Origin: Acidimicrobiaceae bacterium
Lineage (GTDB): Bacteria > Actinomycetota > Acidimicrobiia > Acidimicrobiales > RAAP-2
DNA length: 37,949 bases
Direction: 5' to 3'
Assembly: GCA_003134515.1 (NCBI GenBank)
Contig: PLBM01000043.1
Location: 194-38,142, forward strand
The notes under the pieces were generated by a model. The model did not search any database. It saw only the letters and a program-made list of their open reading frames with translations, and had not been told where the DNA came from. Of the stretch, positions 35,477 through 37,949 are shown one piece after another. How positions within the stretch are numbered: position 1 is the first letter of the stretch; each line of letters begins with the position of its first letter. The translations under genes and the position numbers were made by a program.

Positions 35477-36175
35477 CTAGCCCGACGTCGTCAGCCGTTG
35501 CAGGATCTCTTCGGCCGACGCGTGCACGTCAATGTAATCGTCGAGAATCGAACGAGGCGAGCCCATGTCCCAGACGAAGCGCACGGGCACAAAGGCCTCG
35601 GCCAGAACGACGCGCGCGAACGCGCCCCAGTGGCGAGCCGAGGCCGCGATCGCGTCAAGTTGGACCGACTCAGCGTTTACTTGGGACTTGTGGCACGTCA
35701 GGGCCGAGAGCTTGGCGCCGAGATGGTCACTGATGTCGACGAAGATCGTTGGCTCAAATCGGGTGGTCGACGGCGACTGATAGTAGAGAATTCGAGACGT
35801 GCGTCGTCCCGCCGAGACGGTAGCCGCTGCCACGATTCGATGGTCTTGGTGGGCGTCATCGGGCGCGTGCACGTAGATGACGTCGGGGCGCACCGCGTCC
35901 ATGACGGCTTCGATGCGATCAATCGTCGTGTGATCGTCGGGAATCCCGCAGTCCACAAAGCCACCCCAGTAAAGCGATGCCCCCAGACTCTTGGCCGACG
36001 CCTCTTGCTCGAGTTCACGGAGATTGCCCAAGTAATTTCTCGACTGCTCGCCGCCGGACATGACGAGAATGCTCGTCGAATGACCCATCGCGCGGTGCGC
36101 CGAGAGCGCGCCGGCGCAACCTAGCTCCACGTCGTCGGGATGACTTCCAATTGCGAGCACACTTTTTACAGTCAC
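35477..36175 (-). CDS. PIG-L/LmbE family N-acetylglucosaminyl deacetylase-like protein
   Basis: This zinc hydrolase fold has the family motif SHPDDVELGCAG (His, Asp, Asp at residues about 12-15) and the distal HQDHRIVA with further zinc-binding His. The family removes acetyl groups from GlcNAc linked to lipids, inositol or small carriers (MshB, PIG-L, BshB). No signal peptide is present, so it should act in the cytosol. GTG 36175 overlaps the stop of the upstream secreted-protein gene as GTGA and gives 232 aa. The 40 extra residues of the ORF track are the neighbour's 3' end in another frame. The exact substrate is unknown. Confidence 0.9.
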   Translation of the reverse strand: MTVKSVLAIGSHPDDVELGCAGALSAHRAMGHSTSILVMSGGEQSRNYLGNLRELEQEASAKSLGASLYWGGFVDCGIPDDHTTIDRIEAVMDAVRPDVIYVHAPDDAHQDHRIVAAATVSAGRRTSRILYYQSPSTTRFEPTIFVDISDHLGAKLSALTCHKSQVNAESVQLDAIAASARHWGAFARVVLAEAFVPVRFVWDMGSPRSILDDYIDVHASAEEILQRLTTSG

Positions 36176-36675
36176 GGTGTTGCCTTCCTTTTCGCGGTGC
36201 GTCGAATCACGACCACACCGATAAGAACTCCGAGGCCGATCGCGATGACGAGACTCAGGCCTAAGGGATCGACCGGGAGCGATGAGCCAGAACACGCAGT
36301 ACTCGTCGCCGTCGCCGTCGCGGATTGACCTTCCACCGTCCAGGTGATCGATTGGTTGTGCGCCAGCACATTAAAGGCGTTCGTCACCGTACCGGTAATG
36401 AAACTCGTTGGCTGGTTGCCGTCGTACCTCGACGGAGTGACCTGATTGGAACTCCCGTCGGGGTAATTGGCGGCCGTTCCGGAATTTGAGTAGCCAAAGT
36501 ACGCGGTGAAATTGTGACCAGTATCCAGCGTCACGCACGTCACCGTGGGCACCACGTTCGCCGTAGCGGCGGCGGCTGGCGGTGACGCCGCGATGAGCGT
36601 CGCAGCCAACAGCAACGCCGTGACGCCCAAGAGACTGGAAACCTGCTTCGTTGGCGACAACCAGACTTGACTCAT
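36172..36675 (-). CDS. Small secreted protein with C-terminal LPVDP-TM-basic tail, candidate exosortase substrate
   Basis: The 167-aa protein has a signal peptide (h-region about 13-31, probable cleavage after the AAAA near residue 37). An exported domain of about 90 residues follows, with AYFGYSN, NQPTSF and ITWTVEG, a pattern I know from many bacterial surface proteins. It has two Cys (47, 128) that could pair. It ends with SSLPVDPLG (about 131-139), a hydrophobic helix of about 18 residues, and RRTAKRK. This tripartite tail resembles PEP-CTERM-like sorting signals, with VDP in place of PEP. An LPxTG sortase signal is less likely, since neither Thr nor Gly fits. It is the first gene of the operon that carries the exosortase fusion. 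Confidence 0.78.
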   Translation of the reverse strand: MSQVWLSPTKQVSSLLGVTALLLAATLIAASPPAAAATANVVPTVTCVTLDTGHNFTAYFGYSNSGTAANYPDGSSNQVTPSRYDGNQPTSFITGTVTNAFNVLAHNQSITWTVEGQSATATATSTACSGSSLPVDPLGLSLVIAIGLGVLIGVVVIRRTAKRKATP

Positions 36676-36722
36676 GTGTCTTCTCTCTGAAGACCCGGCC
36701 CAGATGGCTAGAGGTTCGTGAT

Positions 36723-36764
36723 CTAACAGTTACTTAATCTCCTCATCCTCCTAAGTCCCGTTAG
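36723..36764 (-). promoter_or_regulatory. Nested inverted repeat in the leader of the exosortase-glycan operon
   Basis: The outer stem CTAAC/GTTAG and inner stem ACTTA/TAAGT enclose a 15-nt purine-rich loop (GGAGGATGAGGAGAT on the transcript strand). It lies about 50 bp upstream of ATG 36675. It could be a leader RNA structure or protein site, and I recognise no known riboswitch class in it. The rest of the 283-bp gap (36676-36958) shows no clear gene. Confidence 0.4.
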
Positions 36765-36947
36765 TTTCATTTCCCTCTGGAATAATCGCTCCAGGGCCAA
36801 AATGAACAATTGGAACTACGTGGTGTACTAGTAAACGGCGCCGTCCCTTCGACGTCTCGCCAATACTCAGGGTTTACGCAGGAATGGTTCAGAACCAATG
36901 CGAACTCCGAGGTAGTTTCTACATTGAAGATTCCCTACAAGATCGTC

Positions 36948-36952
36948 GGAGG
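36948..36952 (+). promoter_or_regulatory. Shine-Dalgarno selecting a TTG start for the DUF4232-type gene
   Basis: GGAGG lies 6 nt upstream of TTG 36959, in frame with the ORF. It is the only good ribosome site near the 5' end. Confidence 0.6.
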
Positions 36953-36958
36953 TGTACC

Positions 36959-37558
36959 TTGCGCGCACGAATTCATCCCTTGACCATGACCCTCTGGAGC
37001 AGAGTCGTCAGTTCTTCCACGGCGTTGGCGATCGTCGCGGCGCTCGGCGTCTGGGGCCTCTCGGGACCGACGGTCTCGTCCGCTTCGACGTCGTCGTGCA
37101 CGACGTCGGACGTGGTGGTGTGGCTCAACACCTCGGGCAGCGGCGCGGCCGGAAGCGCCTACTACAACCTCAATTTCACCAATCTCTCGTCACACTCGTG
37201 CACCCTTGAGGGATATCCCGGCGTGTCAGGACTCTCGCTCGCGAGTACGCAACTCGGCAGTTCCGCCGCGCGCAACGCCGCGCACACCGCGACGCTCATC
37301 ACGCTGGCTAGTGCGCATACCGCGACGGGGCTGGCCGCGTCGAACAGCCACAACTCGGCCACAGCAATTCTTCAAATAACTGACGTGAGTAATTTTTCCG
37401 CTTCGATTTGCGGTCAAGTCACAGCCGCGGGACTACGCGTCTATCCCCCGGGTCAAAGCGTGGCGAAGGTGATTCCCTACCCCTTCGTGGGTTGCTCGAA
37501 GAGTGGATCACGTTACCTACACATCGAGGCCATCCAGAAGTACGTCGCGACGCAGTGA
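36959..37558 (+). CDS. Secreted DUF4232-type protein
   Basis: The protein has a signal peptide (about residues 12-38 from the TTG start, hydrophobic core STALAIVAALGVWGL) and a DUF4232-like domain: GAAGSAYYNLNFTNLS, CTLEGYPGVSGL, LASAHTATGLAAS, and a late Cys pair (ICGQ, FVGCSKSG). This family is common in actinobacterial lipoproteins and secreted proteins, with unknown function. No lipobox Cys or C-terminal anchor is seen here, so it may be released. The ORF-track start is ATG 36884, but TTG 36959 has a strong Shine-Dalgarno, and ATG 36986 is also possible. It faces away from the exosortase operon. Confidence 0.8.
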   Translation: MRARIHPLTMTLWSRVVSSSTALAIVAALGVWGLSGPTVSSASTSSCTTSDVVVWLNTSGSGAAGSAYYNLNFTNLSSHSCTLEGYPGVSGLSLASTQLGSSAARNAAHTATLITLASAHTATGLAASNSHNSATAILQITDVSNFSASICGQVTAAGLRVYPPGQSVAKVIPYPFVGCSKSGSRYLHIEAIQKYVATQ

Positions 37559-37776
37559 GGATTCCCGTCTCATACCAATGAAATAACCGGCGTCCGTTCT
37601 CCAAGTGCTCGGCAGAAATGTTCGCCAACGCCGTCTGTTCCATCCTGAATTGACGGGGACACTATCGGCAACGAAGTTAATGTCGGGGTCTAACAACTAA
37701 CAGAAATTGCCCGATCCATCGATTGCGCGAAGCAACTCCAGAACTGTAGGAACGTGGCACTTCAGGCACCGTTTCG
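37559..37776. other. Intergenic region between DUF4232-type gene and tRNA fragment
   Basis: There is no supported gene here. The minus ORF at 37419-37643 overlaps the DUF4232 frame and looks like a shadow. A small TTGC-GCGAA-GCAA stem is present around 37725-37740, without a T-tract. Confidence 0.5.
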
Positions 37777-37818
37777 TGGGCGCTACAGGACTCGAACCTG
37801 TGACCTCAGCCGTGTGAA
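37777..37818 (-). pseudogene. 3' fragment of tRNA-Val(CAC), probable attachment-site repeat
   Basis: Read on the minus strand, the segment is an anticodon loop TTCACAC (anticodon CAC), 3' anticodon-stem half GGCTG, variable loop AGGTC, T arm ACAGG-TTCGAGT-CCTGT, acceptor 3' strand AGCGCCC and discriminator A. CCA is not encoded. The expected 5' half (CAGCC stem, D arm, GGGCGCT acceptor) is absent: the next bases do not pair with GGCTG. The break falls exactly at the start of the anticodon loop, as expected for tyrosine-integrase core sites in tRNA genes. An intron interrupting the tRNA, or an assembly break, is less likely but not excluded. Confidence 0.8.
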
Positions 37819-37838
37819 AGTGTTAATTCGCTTTTCAC
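37814..37838. repeat. Inverted repeat spanning the tRNA fragment boundary
   Basis: GTGAAA (37814-37819) and TTTCAC (37833-37838) form an inverted repeat across the end of the tRNA fragment. This arrangement fits core-type integrase binding sites around a crossover point. Confidence 0.4.
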
Positions 37839-37949
37839 CAGACGACACGACACGGCGACAGACCACTTTGACCAGGATTAATGACAACACGAAACGACGT
37901 GAGAATACTGCACACGACGCGATTTGTGGAGCATTTTGTGGGGCAAGAT
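37819..37949. mobile_element. Edge of a putative integrated element (continues beyond window)
   Basis: By the logic of tRNA-targeted integration, DNA on the 5' side of the displaced 3' fragment belongs to the inserted element. These 131 bp hold no convincing ORF. They contain three copies of ACACGA(C/A) at 37845, 37887 and 37912, which could be arm-type integrase sites. No integrase gene is visible before the window ends. Confidence 0.45.

Noticed and set aside
36172-36210. LPxTG-type sortase signal in the small secreted protein
   Set aside because: The LP is followed by VDP, not xTG, so the Thr-Gly cleavage site of class A sortases is missing. The exosortase-like gene in the same operon is the more economical partner.
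37419-37643. 74-aa minus-strand ORF
   Set aside because: It overlaps the DUF4232-type gene, with no ribosome site or recognisable motif.
37777-37949. Complete tRNA-Val gene
   Set aside because: Only the half from the anticodon loop onward is present. The D arm, 5' acceptor strand and 5' anticodon stem are not found in the remaining 131 bp.
37829-37949. CRISPR-like short repeats (ACACGAC)
   Set aside because: There are three 7-bp copies with irregular spacing and no spacer-like structure. They are better explained as integrase arm sites or chance.

Overview
The window looks like a piece of chromosome from a moderately GC-rich actinobacterium, probably a deep-branching lineage such as Acidimicrobiia. 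This rests on gene order and content, not on a marker tree. It carries a PIP-synthase/PatA-like/PimA-like phosphatidylinositol-mannoside block, a MshC-like ligase (mycothiol), an NpdG-like F420:NADP oxidoreductase, and the order thrS-HIT-pgsA-patA-pimA-...-pdxS-pdxT-yebC-ruvCAB-yajC-secDF-relA-hisS-aspS-rarA. From memory, this is close to the M. tuberculosis Rv2614c-Rv2559c order. GTG starts and 4-base GTGA overlaps are frequent.

Layout. Positions 1-6191 (minus): rel, hisS, aspS and a 3'-incomplete rarA, tightly coupled. Positions 6446-7912 (plus): a membrane Ser/Thr kinase, closed by a bidirectional hairpin against secF. Positions 7934-23317 (minus): a long housekeeping run of npdG, mshC-like, thrS, HIT, pgsA, patA, pimA, a degenerate M48-like protein, pdxS, pdxT, yebC, ruvC, ruvA, ruvB, yajC, secD, secF. 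It covers protein export, Holliday-junction processing, PLP synthesis and envelope lipids. Positions 23361-24140 (plus): an InhA/FabI-type enoyl-ACP reductase. Positions 24137-27414 (minus): an ABC exporter, a LysE/RhtB exporter and a YczE-like membrane protein. Positions 27494-29458 (minus): an unusual wHTH-PAS-GGDEF-EAL protein with a palindrome over its putative promoter.

Positions 29615-36675 (minus) hold the most interesting part, a tightly packed apparent operon. Its order is: a small secreted protein with a C-terminal LPVDP-TM-basic tail; a PIG-L deacetylase; a processive GT2 glycosyltransferase; an exosortase-like protein fused through an uncharacterised middle region to an ATP-grasp ligase; a non-hydrolysing UDP-GlcNAc 2-epimerase; and a HAD phosphatase. 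I read this as a candidate exosortase-type protein sorting and glycan modification system with its own substrate. The adjacent cyclic-di-GMP protein may be related but has its own promoter.

The right end holds a secreted DUF4232-type protein (plus) and a 42-nt 3' fragment of a tRNA-Val(CAC), starting exactly at the anticodon loop. This is the classical scar of tRNA-targeted integration. It implies that a mobile element begins at about 37819 and continues beyond the window. No rRNA, CRISPR array or complete insertion sequence was seen.
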